Source: Mangrovitalea sediminis
GTDB lineage: Bacteria > Pseudomonadota > Gammaproteobacteria > Pseudomonadales > Oleiphilaceae
Assembly (NCBI RefSeq): GCF_002514725.1
Contig: NZ_NTLB01000005.1
Location: 496,001 to 560,000 of the forward strand
Reading direction: 5' to 3'
Length of the DNA: 64,000 bases
Each line of letters opens with the position of its first letter. Positions within the stretch are counted from its first letter, which is position 1. The notes under the pieces were generated by a model. The model was not told the origin of the DNA. It worked only from the letters and a program-made list of their open reading frames with translations, and ran no database searches. Positions 9,943 through 21,054 of the stretch are shown piece by piece. The translations under genes were made by a program, and so were the position numbers.

Positions 9943-11200
9943 GAGGATAATCCTGTCCGAGCATTTCCGGCGTCACCAGCACGACGCCCTTTTCCGATAC
10001 GTGAAAGCGGGCACGATCCTCCTCGGGATTAATACCGATTCGGGTACCGGGCGGAATGATGCAGCCCCGGTCTATGAGCGCCTTACGAATGGTGCAGTTG
10101 CGGCCCACCTCGACATCGGGATGAATCACCGAATCCTGGATGTCGCTGTAGGAGTGGATCCGCACACGCGAGAACAGCATGGAGCGGGTCAATTGGGCGC
10201 CGGAAACGATACAGCCGCCCGCCACCATGGAATTGACGGCCGCGCCGCGCCGATTGGGATCGTCAAAGACGAACTTTGCCGGAGGGACCTGCTCCTGGTA
10301 GGTCCAGATTGGCCACTCCTTGTCATAGAGATTGAGCACCGGACTGACACCGATCAGTTCCAGGTTGGCCTCCCACAGGGAGTCCACCGTCCCGACATCC
10401 CGCCAGTAGGCCTGTCCGTCCGTTACCGGGTTGCGGAACGGGAAACCGATGATCCGGCGCCGACTCAGCATACCGGGGATGATGTCCTTACCAAAATCAT
10501 GGCTGGACGAGGTTTCAGCCTGATCCCGGAGTAATTCTTCGAACAGCACCTCGGTGCGAAACACATAGATCCCCATGGATGCCAAGGCATGTCCCGGTTT
10601 GCCCGGCATGGGACTCGGGTCCGAGGGCTTTTCCTCGAATTTAACGATGCGCCGGTCTTCGTTCATCGTCATTACCCCGAACGCCGAGGCATCTTCTATC
10701 GGCACCTCGATACAGCCCACAGTAATGTCGGCATCCTGTTCCACATGCTCGGCCAGCATGGTGCCGTAATCCATCTTGTACACATGATCGCCGGCCAGGA
10801 TCAGCACGTAGGTCGGGTTGTGGCTGCGTATGATGTCCAGATTCTGGAGTACCGCGTCTGCCGTGCCCGCGTACCAGGAAGTTTCAATACGCTGCTGCGC
10901 CGGCAGCAACTCGACGAATTCACCCGACTCACCTCGCAGGAACCCCCACCCCAACTGGATATGTCGGATCAATGAGTGAGCCTTGTATTGGGTGACGACG
11001 CCAACCCGGCGAATGCCGGAATTGAGACAGTTGGACAAGGGAAAATCGATGATGCGGAACTTGCCGCCGAAAGGTACTGCAGGTTTGGCTCGCCATGCGG
11101 TGAGCTGTTTTAAACGGGTTCCACGTCCGCCCGCCAGCACCAAAGCCAGGGTTTCACGCGTCAACCGGCTAACAAAACGGCCGGAGTTTTGGGGTAACAT
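9932..11200 (-). CDS. glgC: Glucose-1-phosphate adenylyltransferase (ADP-glucose pyrophosphorylase)
   Basis: GlgC makes ADP-glucose from ATP and glucose-1-phosphate, the committed step of bacterial glycogen synthesis. The protein has about 422 residues, with the nucleotide-binding [11 protein letters not shown] motif near residue 20, the [15 protein letters not shown] segment, and a C-terminal left-handed beta-helix region (residues ~300-420) as in the tetrameric bacterial enzymes. I chose the ATG at 11200 because a GGAGGG ribosome site lies 9 bases upstream; a TTG at 11206 is too close to that site. It is the first gene of the minus-strand arm and faces glgB across about 180 bases. Confidence 0.96.
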   Translation of the reverse strand: MLPQNSGRFVSRLTRETLALVLAGGRGTRLKQLTAWRAKPAVPFGGKFRIIDFPLSNCLNSGIRRVGVVTQYKAHSLIRHIQLGWGFLRGESGEFVELLPAQQRIETSWYAGTADAVLQNLDIIRSHNPTYVLILAGDHVYKMDYGTMLAEHVEQDADITVGCIEVPIEDASAFGVMTMNEDRRIVKFEEKPSDPSPMPGKPGHALASMGIYVFRTEVLFEELLRDQAETSSSHDFGKDIIPGMLSRRRIIGFPFRNPVTDGQAYWRDVGTVDSLWEANLELIGVSPVLNLYDKEWPIWTYQEQVPPAKFVFDDPNRRGAAVNSMVAGGCIVSGAQLTRSMLFSRVRIHSYSDIQDSVIHPDVEVGRNCTIRKALIDRGCIIPPGTRIGINPEEDRARFHVSEKGVVLVTPEMLGQDYPHVS

Positions 11201-11300
11201 CAGCAAATGCCCTCCTGGTTACAGCTTGATGTCCGAGCCGCCAACGCGGCGAAACAGCCTCCTACTCATTGCAAGCTAGCACAGCCCAATTGGTGGATTA

Positions 11301-11342
11301 TTGCCTTGGATCAATACCCTGAATGATCCGCTACGCTTGAAT
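11301..11342 (+). promoter_or_regulatory. Weak ANR/FNR-like box and -10 upstream of glgB
   Basis: Bases 11301-11314 read TTGCCTTGGATCAA: one perfect ATCAA half-site, and a first half-site with two mismatches. A TTGAAT -10 candidate starts at 11337, exactly the class II distance (box centre at -41.5, start near 11349, leader of about 32 bases). It lies in the glgC-glgB divergent region. The geometry is good but the sequence match is only moderate. Confidence 0.3.
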
Positions 11343-11380
11343 AAAACAAGGACATCCAGCGCAATAGAGTATTTCTGATC

Positions 11381-13576
<2,196 letters not shown>

Positions 13577-13584
13577 CGACGCGA

Positions 13585-15063
13585 ATGTTCAAAGTCCTTT
13601 TTGTGACCAGCGAAGCCGCTCCCCTGATGAAAACGGGCGGGCTCGGCGACGTTTCCGCCAGCCTGCCGCGTGCCCTTCAGAGCCTCGGCTGCAAGATGCG
13701 ACTGCTCATGCCAGCCTATCCGGAGACCCTTGAGCGCGCAAAGGCCGGCGGTATTACCCCTGTTGCCGAAACCACCGTTCGTGGCCAAGTGGTGCGGATC
13801 CTGCAGACCCGCCTACCCGGAACCCGGCTCGCCGTGTGGCTGGTGGAATGCCCGGCGCTGTTCGGCAGGGCCGGTAACCCCTATCACGACGATCAGGGAA
13901 ACGACTGGCCCGACAACGCCGAGCGCTTTGACCTGCTATGTCGCGTGGCCTGTGAAGTGGCGCTTGATCGTATTGGCCTCAATTGGCAGCCGGATGTCGT
14001 GCACTGCAACGACTGGCAGACCGGTCTGGTGCCGGTGCTACTCGCCGACGAGCCGAAGCGGCCGGCGACCCTGTTCACCGTGCATAACCTCGCCTATCAC
14101 GGCCGCTTCCCGTACGAAACCCTGATTAAGCTCGGGTTGCCCGAACGTCTCTGGGATTACCGGGCGCTCGAGTTTCATGGCTACCTGTCGCTACTGAAAG
14201 GCGGCCTGGTCTTCGCTGACAGACTCACCACCGTCAGCCCCCACTACGCTGAGGAAATCCAGGGCCCCGATCAGGGCCAGGGTCTCGACGGCCTCTTGCG
14301 ACTCCGCCGAAATGACCTGGATGGCATTCTCAACGGCATAGACGATCAACTCTGGGATCCGGCGCATGATCACCATTTACCGGCGACCTACAACCTGCGC
14401 ACATTGCCCCGCAAGGCCGTGAACAAGGCTCAGCTGCAGCAGGAGATGGGCTTGGAGGAAAGCGCCGAGCGTCCCTTAATCGGGTTTATCGGGCGATTGG
14501 TGGAGCAGAAAGGGATAGACCTGATGCTGGAAAGCCTGGACGCCATCATGGGAATGGGCGCACAGTTTGTCATGCTCGGCAGCGGTCAACCCGAGTATGA
14601 AAAGGCCCTGAAAGCAGCCGCTGGACGCTACCCCGGCAGAATGGCCTTGCGCCTGGGATACGATGAAACGCTGGCCCACCGGATCGAGGCGGGCGCGGAC
14701 ATGTTTCTGATGCCGTCTCGCTTCGAGCCCTGCGGCCTGAATCAGCTCTATAGCTTGCGCTACGGCACGGTGCCGATAGTCCACGATGTCGGTGGTCTCC
14801 ATGATACGGTCGTCAATACCGATCCCATTAGCCTGGAAAGTGGCGCGGCCACCGGTTTCATCTTCTCTCCGGCCACGCCAGCGGCCTTGACCGAGGCCGT
14901 ATCCCGGGCGCTGGATTTGTATCGGGCACCGGCTGACTGGCAGCGCCTGCAAGCCATCGGAATGACCCGGGACTTCTCCTGGCAGCGCAGCGGCAGAGCC
15001 TATATGGCCCTCTATGCCGACGCCTGCAAGGCTCGCACACAGGCCGAGACCAACGGAACATAG
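13585..15063 (+). CDS. glgA: Glycogen synthase (ADP-glucose-dependent, GT5)
   Basis: GlgA (492 residues) elongates glucan chains from ADP-glucose. The ADP-glucose-binding motif KTGGLGDV lies at residues ~13-20 after FVTSEAAPLM, and the C-terminal GT-B domain shows IGRLVEQKGIDL and the PSRFEPCGLNQLYSLRYG motif containing the catalytic Glu. A GGGAGG ribosome site precedes the ATG, and the 8-base gap from glgB indicates one transcript. With GlgC in the opposite arm the classical synthesis pathway is complete. Confidence 0.97.
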   Translation: MFKVLFVTSEAAPLMKTGGLGDVSASLPRALQSLGCKMRLLMPAYPETLERAKAGGITPVAETTVRGQVVRILQTRLPGTRLAVWLVECPALFGRAGNPYHDDQGNDWPDNAERFDLLCRVACEVALDRIGLNWQPDVVHCNDWQTGLVPVLLADEPKRPATLFTVHNLAYHGRFPYETLIKLGLPERLWDYRALEFHGYLSLLKGGLVFADRLTTVSPHYAEEIQGPDQGQGLDGLLRLRRNDLDGILNGIDDQLWDPAHDHHLPATYNLRTLPRKAVNKAQLQQEMGLEESAERPLIGFIGRLVEQKGIDLMLESLDAIMGMGAQFVMLGSGQPEYEKALKAAAGRYPGRMALRLGYDETLAHRIEAGADMFLMPSRFEPCGLNQLYSLRYGTVPIVHDVGGLHDTVVNTDPISLESGAATGFIFSPATPAALTEAVSRALDLYRAPADWQRLQAIGMTRDFSWQRSGRAYMALYADACKARTQAETNGT

Positions 15064-15125
15064 TCGCCGGCGGCAGCACCGGCTTTCGGGGGGTTCCTCC
15101 ATGAACGGAAAAGGGATGTATCGCC

Positions 15126-17693
15126 ATGTCCGGTAAGCGCTTCACGCTGGAAGTTCAACCTCAGTTGCCGGAGTCACTGAGCCGGCTCGACGAATTGGCG
15201 AACGATTTGCTGTACAGCTGGGATCACCGGGTTCGCAGCATCTTCTATCGGCTGGATCGCGCACTCTGGCAACGCTGCGGCCATAATCCCAAACTCTTTC
15301 TGCGCCGCGTCGCGCAGGAAAAGCTGGAGTCCGCTGTCACCAATCGCGCCTATATGGAAGAGTACCGGCGAGTCGTCAACGGCTACGATGCCTATCGTGA
15401 AGCCCGTACACGCCCGGAACTGAGTGAACTGATCGATCCCAATCAGGATCTGGTGACCTATTTCTGCGCCGAATACGGTTTCCACGAGAGCTTTCCGATC
15501 TATTCGGGTGGCCTGGGAATACTGGCGGGCGATTACTGTAAGGCCGCCAGCGACCTGGGCCTGCCGCTGGTCGCTGTCGGCCTATTGTATCGCCAGGGCT
15601 ATTTCACCCAAGTCATAGACGGACAGGGCCGACAACAGGCCCTCTACCACCTCAACGATACCGAACACCTGCCGATTCGGCGTGCCGAAAAGGATGGGCA
15701 ACCCGCTGCATTGGTTCTGGAGTTTCCTGGTCGCCAGGTTCATGTCAGGATATGGGAAGCGTTGGCGGGCCACGTCCGACTCCTGCTGCTCGACACCGAC
15801 ACGCCGGAAAACAGCGACGGCGACCGCAGCATCACCTACCAGTTGTACGGCGGCGATTCCGAGCGGCGTATTCAGCAGGAAATCGTGCTCGGCGTGGCGG
15901 GTACCCGGGCACTGCGACTGCTCGGCTACAAGCCCAGCGCCTGGCATATCAACGAAGGCCACGCGGCGTTCCAGATCCTCGAACGCTGCCGGGAAGCGGT
16001 CGCCGACGGCATGGATTTCGACAGCGCCCTCGAGCTGGTGGCTTCGGGGACCCTGTTCACCACCCATACGCCGGTGCCGGCCGGTCACGACATCTTCAGC
16101 TATTCGCTGATCGAAACCTATCTGAGCCATTTCACCCAGTCGCTCGGTATCGACCTCTCACGACTCTATGCGCTGGGTCAATCCGCCGGCGCAGCCGACG
16201 GTTTCAATATGACAACCCTCGCCCTGCACGGCTCCCGCTTTCACAACGGTGTCAGCCGCATTCACGGTGGCGTCGCCTCGGAAATGGAACACGCCATCTG
16301 GCCCCAGATACCGCCCGACGAAAACCCGATTGGCTACGTTACCAATGGCGTACACGTGCCCACCTTCCTGGCCCGCGAATGGGGCAGCCTCTTCGACATG
16401 CGCTTCGACACCTGGCAGAGCGCACTGCTCGACCCGGAGTTCTGGGAACAGATCGACGACATTCCCGATTACCAATACTGGAGTGTCCACAAGGCGCTGA
16501 AGCAACAGCTTATCGACGCCGTCAAACGGCGGGTCACTTTCCAGCACCGGCGCAATGGCACCAGCCATTCCGTCACAGCACGAACTCTGTCGCTCCTGAA
16601 CGATGACGACCAGGATTTCCTGATACTGGGCTTTGCCCGCCGCTTTGCCACCTACAAGCGTGCGACGCTGCTGTTCTCGGATACAGATAGGCTTGCTGCC
16701 CTGCTCAACAACCCGGAAAAGCCCTGCATCATCATCTACGCGGGTAAGGCGCACCCTAACGATCACCCGGGGCAGCAACTTATCCGCGTCATTCACGAGT
16801 TGTCGTTGCAGCCGGAATTCATCGGCAAGATTATTCTGCTTGAAGGCTACGATTTAGCCGTGGCCCGCCAACTGGTCAGCGGTGTCGATGTCTGGCTGAA
16901 CACGCCGGAGGCACCTCTCGAAGCCAGCGGAACCTCCGGCCAGAAGGCGGCCGTCAACGGCGCCCTGAACCTGAGTGTCCTGGATGGATGGTGGGCTGAG
17001 GGTTTCGATGGGGACAATGGCTGGGGAATCGCACCCAGGGACCTCCGGTTCGACAAGGACTACCGCAACCGCGAGGAAGCCGGCGACCTGCTCGACATTC
17101 TCGAACATGAGGTCATCCCGCTCTTTTATGCCAGGGACGGTCGTGGCTATTCGGAGCAGTGGGTACAGCTGTCAAAAGCGTCCATGAAATCGATCATGCC
17201 GCGTTTCAACGCCCAACGGATGGTCATGGATTACGTTCGCAACTACTACGACCCGGCGCAAAAGCAAATGCAACGGATGTCGGCGGACAACAATCGCCAG
17301 GCAAAGATGCTGGCGCAGTGGAAAGCCCATATTCGCCACGCCTGGCCTGAAGTCAGGGCGACCCTGGCCAAACCGCTACCCTGCACCATCCGTTACGGCG
17401 AAGTCCTGCCGTTGAGGGTGAATGTCAGTCTTGGTGCACTGAAACCGGAAGACATCATCGTCGAAGCCGTGGTCGAGCCCATGCTGGACCCTGAGACGGC
17501 CTCAGAGGTACGGCACTACGCCCTCAAACCGGAACCCAGCGCCACACCACAGGACCCAGTGACCTTTGCCCTTGATCTGGAGCCACCCTATGCGGGAGTG
17601 CAGTCATTGCGGTTACGCCTGTTCCCCTGGCATGAACTACTTAGCCACCGCTTTGAGGTGGGGCTGATGATATGGATCGAAGAGAATCGGTAA
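15126..17693 (+). CDS. glgP: Alpha-glucan (glycogen) phosphorylase, DUF3417-type, copy 2
   Basis: This 855-residue protein is a second GT35 phosphorylase of the same short DUF3417-containing subfamily as the gene at 1207-3711, but clearly diverged from it. The N-terminal DUF3417-like region (LANDLLYSWDH) is followed by the catalytic domain with ICEYGFHES-like entry motifs and the pyridoxal-phosphate lysine K607 in GTSGQK, then VNGALNLSVLDGWW. It follows glgA by 62 bases. Its last 53 bases overlap the convergent periplasmic binding-protein gene. Having one phosphorylase with the synthesis genes and another with phosphoketolase suggests distinct roles or expression conditions. Confidence 0.93.
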   Translation: MSGKRFTLEVQPQLPESLSRLDELANDLLYSWDHRVRSIFYRLDRALWQRCGHNPKLFLRRVAQEKLESAVTNRAYMEEYRRVVNGYDAYREARTRPELSELIDPNQDLVTYFCAEYGFHESFPIYSGGLGILAGDYCKAASDLGLPLVAVGLLYRQGYFTQVIDGQGRQQALYHLNDTEHLPIRRAEKDGQPAALVLEFPGRQVHVRIWEALAGHVRLLLLDTDTPENSDGDRSITYQLYGGDSERRIQQEIVLGVAGTRALRLLGYKPSAWHINEGHAAFQILERCREAVADGMDFDSALELVASGTLFTTHTPVPAGHDIFSYSLIETYLSHFTQSLGIDLSRLYALGQSAGAADGFNMTTLALHGSRFHNGVSRIHGGVASEMEHAIWPQIPPDENPIGYVTNGVHVPTFLAREWGSLFDMRFDTWQSALLDPEFWEQIDDIPDYQYWSVHKALKQQLIDAVKRRVTFQHRRNGTSHSVTARTLSLLNDDDQDFLILGFARRFATYKRATLLFSDTDRLAALLNNPEKPCIIIYAGKAHPNDHPGQQLIRVIHELSLQPEFIGKIILLEGYDLAVARQLVSGVDVWLNTPEAPLEASGTSGQKAAVNGALNLSVLDGWWAEGFDGDNGWGIAPRDLRFDKDYRNREEAGDLLDILEHEVIPLFYARDGRGYSEQWVQLSKASMKSIMPRFNAQRMVMDYVRNYYDPAQKQMQRMSADNNRQAKMLAQWKAHIRHAWPEVRATLAKPLPCTIRYGEVLPLRVNVSLGALKPEDIIVEAVVEPMLDPETASEVRHYALKPEPSATPQDPVTFALDLEPPYAGVQSLRLRLFPWHELLSHRFEVGLMIWIEENR

Positions 17694-18480
17694 GGCTGAG
17701 GGGGGCTGATGCTTCTTTCAGCCACTGCTGAACCACGCCTTCGCGGCGCAATTGTGCCAAGCCCCGATTCAACTTCTGCAGCAGCATGCGGCTTCGACTC
17801 GAGGTTCTGGTCAGCAGGACGTGGTAACCGACGACTTCCAGCGGTTGTGGCGACCAAGTGATTTGCGCGGCTTCTTCCGGGGGGACCTTGGTATTCAGCA
17901 GCCAGAGTCCAACCGTAAGATCGCATGGAAACAGGTCGATCCGGCCATGCGCCAACTTCAGAAAGTTCAACCGATCGGTGGGCGCCCTCTCGGTGTGGAT
18001 TAGGCCCCGTTGCTCGGCGGCCGCCAAGTGGTTATAGATATAGCCCAATGTTTCCCCGACCCGTAGTCCTTTCAAGTCGTCCAGCGTAGACCACGGATAG
18101 CGATGTTGCCGGGTGTGGAAAAACACCGTTTTTCCCATGAAGACGGGATCGCTCATCCTGAACAGTTTTTCACGGGACGGCGAGTCACGCCACGCCAGCG
18201 TGCCGTCGAATTCGCCTTTTCCTGCCATGTAAAAAGCACGCTTCCAGGGCAGGAATACGTACTTAACCCGCACGCCCTGGGTGGCAAACGCGGCGGAAAC
18301 AATACGTGAGGCCACCCCATAATAAGGCAGGTTCTTAGACAGGTAGGGCGACCATTCGCCGTTGGCCAGAACGACCGTTTGCGGCACGGTCTTGTCATCC
18401 TGCGCCTGCGTATAGCCGCTGCCCCACATCAAACCAAATAACGCGCAGAGCAACGCCCACCGGAACGCTCTTATCGTCAT
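17641..18480 (-). CDS. Periplasmic substrate-binding protein (SBP_bac_3-like), orphan, downstream of a diguanylate cyclase
   Basis: The predicted 279-residue protein begins with a clear signal peptide (RAFRWALLCALFGLMWGSGY, cleavage near AQA) and continues as a type II periplasmic binding fold of the SBP_bac_3 class (GEWSPYL, FLPWKRAFYMAGKGEFDGTLAW). The ATG at 18480 is preferred over an upstream in-frame start at 18519 because it places the signal peptide at the N-terminus. No ABC permease or ATPase is nearby. It starts 39 bases after the diguanylate cyclase gene on the same strand, so the two are probably co-transcribed. Ligand unknown; amino acids or similar small polar molecules are typical. 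Confidence 0.82.
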   Translation of the reverse strand: MTIRAFRWALLCALFGLMWGSGYTQAQDDKTVPQTVVLANGEWSPYLSKNLPYYGVASRIVSAAFATQGVRVKYVFLPWKRAFYMAGKGEFDGTLAWRDSPSREKLFRMSDPVFMGKTVFFHTRQHRYPWSTLDDLKGLRVGETLGYIYNHLAAAEQRGLIHTERAPTDRLNFLKLAHGRIDLFPCDLTVGLWLLNTKVPPEEAAQITWSPQPLEVVGYHVLLTRTSSRSRMLLQKLNRGLAQLRREGVVQQWLKEASAPLSLTDSLRSISSAPPQSGG

Positions 18481-18519
18481 CGTCCTATACACCACCGCCA
18501 CCGACAACAACGTCGCCAA

Positions 18520-20703
18520 TTACTCGGTGACGGGAACGGCGTCATGAACCTCATCGAGCTCTGCGGCAACGCACCTATCTCGTCCCAACGCTTTGGCACG
18601 GTATAGCGCCTGGTCCGCGAGACGAAGCAGTTCCTGAGGGTCCACCTCTGACGATGACGGCATAAAGGCAATTCCAATACTGCTGGTAATGTGGAAACTC
18701 ATCTCCTGAGCCCGGATGGGGCGTCGGACGCTTCGAAGAATCTTTCCGGCCACTTCATAGGCCGTATCGAGGCTTTGAACCGGCCTTAACAGAATCACGA
18801 ACTCATCCCCACCAAGCCGGCTGACCACATCATGTTCTCGCACCGACTTACGCAGGCGGGCGCCAAATGCCTTGAGCAATTCGTCGCCGATCTCGTGACC
18901 ATGCTGATCGTTTATCGGTTTGAAAAAGTCGATATCGAGATAAAGCAGCGCTAGCCTGTCCTCGGACCGGCTAAACCCCCCAGAAGACATCAGACGGCGC
19001 AACTCGGTCATCAGGAAATGCCGGTTTCTAAGACCGGTTAACGGATCGTGTTCAGCAAAATAGCGCATCCTTTCTTCGGTGCGCTTACGCTCGGAAATAT
19101 CTTCCTGGATCGATACAAAGTGAGAAATGTGACCGTTGCTGTCCGTCACCGGAGTTATCGACTGCAGCACGGTATATTCCGACCCGTCCTTGCGCCGTTC
19201 GACGGTTTCACCCGACCACACCCTTCCGGATCGCAGCTTACGCCAGCGGTCATCGGATTCCGACGAACCGTCGCCGGACTGGCTCAACATCGGCAGTCGA
19301 CAACCTACCCACTCGCTTTCCGAATAGCCGCTGCTATCCACCAGAGCCCTGTTCGTCCAGACCACGCGTCCTTCGCGATCGGCGATAAACATGGCATTGC
19401 GAGCCACTTCGAGCGCTTTGCGCAACAGCATCAACTGCTGCTGCTCGCTCACCATTTCCAGCGCCACACTCAACCGGTTATGCACCTGATCGAGAATCCT
19501 GAGGATTTCCTGTCGGTGGAAGAGTTCGGGATGCTGGCTGGCCAACACCAAAACACCAGGCCGGCTGTCTGCCGTTTGCAGAGGAATCAGGCACAACAAC
19601 TTCAGGCTGGAGTCCCCCAGCGACTCAAAGAGCGACTTAAACCGCTGATCGTCTCGCGAGGCAATCTGCAGGGTCTCAATCTCGTTCAGGGAGCTGTCGT
19701 AAGCGGAAATATGCCCGGTGGATAACGATTCCCTCAATGGCCCGACAAAATAGTGCGTACCAGATGTCATCAGCGATGAGGAGGGAGCGAACCAGACCAG
19801 CGGACACCTGAACACGGTTTGCAGGCGGGCGCAGCAATCGGCAATCAACTGATGGAGGCTGTCGCCCGCCAGGATATGGCGGTCCACGCTGTTGAGAATG
19901 GCGTCGACATTGCGCCGAATATAGCCGACGGTAATATCCTCGGAATAGATGGCAAAACGTGTCACCTTGCTATCGTCATCCAGCACCGGATTGACAGTGT
20001 GGTGCAGATACATCCCCGAACGGAAATCCTCGAAAACGACGGATTCGTGATTCTCGACAACGCGCCGGGCGATATCCCGACGGTTATCGCGTATCGACTC
20101 AGGGCTGAGATCGATGATGCGCTTGCCGATGAGTTCGTCGGCGCTCGCTGCGCCAAACCGTTCAGCCCCCACCCGGTTAATCTGCAGAATACGCGTGTCC
20201 GGCGTAACAAGGGCTGCCATCTGTTCGCTGGCGTTGAGCAACGCCGACAGTTCGCGCTGACGATCACGCAGTATGCGCTCGCTGATCATGCGCTCGGAGA
20301 GATCCCTGGCAATGGCAATGCCGAATCGCTCCCCCTCCACCCAAAACAGGCGACAATTGATTTCCACGGGAATCTGCCGACCGTCATAGGATCTGAGGAC
20401 ACGCTCAAAGCGGGCAACACCATGTTCCTCCAGGTCCCGGTGCATGGATTGCCAGAGATCGGTCGGCAACGGCACATGGTGCAGATCCTGGGGTGCCAAT
20501 TTCAGCAACTCTTCCCGGGAATACCCCAGAAGATCGCAGGTGGCCTTGTTCACCTCGACAAAGGGCCCGGGCAAACGCCCTTCAGGCATAGGAACGACAA
20601 AGGCCGCATCCGAGGTACTTTCGAAAAAGAGACGATAGGCTGTCTCTAAATCTGGAGAAGCAGCTTTGGCCGACATGTCTTTGGCTCTAATAGTGTGTTT
20701 CAT
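18520..20703 (-). CDS. PAS-PAS-GAF-PAS diguanylate cyclase (GGDEF)
   Basis: This 727-residue cytoplasmic sensor (no membrane segment seen) has PAS domains at about residues 20-135 and 150-265, a GAF-like region at ~275-425 (DCCARLQTVFRCPLVW), a third PAS with PAC motif at ~430-550, and a GGDEF domain from ~555. The active-site GGDEF is intact at 631-635 and the inhibitory RxxD site (REHD) sits five residues upstream at 622-625, so it should make c-di-GMP with product inhibition. No EAL domain is present. It lies between the glycogen cluster and the arginine deiminase operon. The signal sensed is unknown. Confidence 0.93.
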   Translation of the reverse strand: MKHTIRAKDMSAKAASPDLETAYRLFFESTSDAAFVVPMPEGRLPGPFVEVNKATCDLLGYSREELLKLAPQDLHHVPLPTDLWQSMHRDLEEHGVARFERVLRSYDGRQIPVEINCRLFWVEGERFGIAIARDLSERMISERILRDRQRELSALLNASEQMAALVTPDTRILQINRVGAERFGAASADELIGKRIIDLSPESIRDNRRDIARRVVENHESVVFEDFRSGMYLHHTVNPVLDDDSKVTRFAIYSEDITVGYIRRNVDAILNSVDRHILAGDSLHQLIADCCARLQTVFRCPLVWFAPSSSLMTSGTHYFVGPLRESLSTGHISAYDSSLNEIETLQIASRDDQRFKSLFESLGDSSLKLLCLIPLQTADSRPGVLVLASQHPELFHRQEILRILDQVHNRLSVALEMVSEQQQLMLLRKALEVARNAMFIADREGRVVWTNRALVDSSGYSESEWVGCRLPMLSQSGDGSSESDDRWRKLRSGRVWSGETVERRKDGSEYTVLQSITPVTDSNGHISHFVSIQEDISERKRTEERMRYFAEHDPLTGLRNRHFLMTELRRLMSSGGFSRSEDRLALLYLDIDFFKPINDQHGHEIGDELLKAFGARLRKSVREHDVVSRLGGDEFVILLRPVQSLDTAYEVAGKILRSVRRPIRAQEMSFHITSSIGIAFMPSSSEVDPQELLRLADQALYRAKALGRDRCVAAELDEVHDAVPVTE

Positions 20704-21054
20704 CGCGTATCGGTTGAGACTATCCGCTACTGCCGGAAAATACAGAGCCCCACCCTACCCCTAGTTTTGAACCGGGGTTCAGTCCTGTCAACTTAACCCC
20801 CTGACATTTCGCGAGAATCTTGCGAGATATGACAATCTACCCATTGTTTGTTTCGTGCCCAGAGGCATCAGCGCATCCCTCTACGCGTAAGGACCTGTCC
20901 GCCGGACGTCAGTTCCGGTCGTTCGAATAAAACCTTGAGAAAAGTACGGGCATCCGTAATTTGATTTGTCTCAACGAAGTATCAGATCACGATATCTAAG
21001 TGGGTAGGTCCTTGATATAACACTGGCTACGATAATCAGCCACAAGGACAGATC
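20704..21054. other. 351-base intergenic region carrying the arcDABC promoter
   Basis: This divergent region between the diguanylate cyclase and arcD holds no convincing gene. The arcD-proximal part carries the ANR/FNR-like site and extended -10 listed separately. The part near the cyclase shows nothing I recognise. Confidence 0.7.
20961..21021 (+). promoter_or_regulatory. ANR/FNR box and extended -10 upstream of arcD
   Basis: Bases 20961-20974 read TTGATTTGTCTCAA, one mismatch from TTGAT-N4-ATCAA. An extended -10 (TG at 21013-21014, then A, then TATAAC at 21016-21021) would start transcription near 21028 and place the box centre at about -60.5, a class I position. A poorer alternative -10, TATCTA at 20993-20998, would give about -37.5. 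ANR control of arcDABC is established in Pseudomonas, which supports the assignment. Confidence 0.65.

Noticed and set aside
15752-16606. A 284-codon frame within the second phosphorylase gene
   Set aside because: Arg/Pro-rich out-of-frame translation typical of a shifted frame in GC-rich coding DNA.
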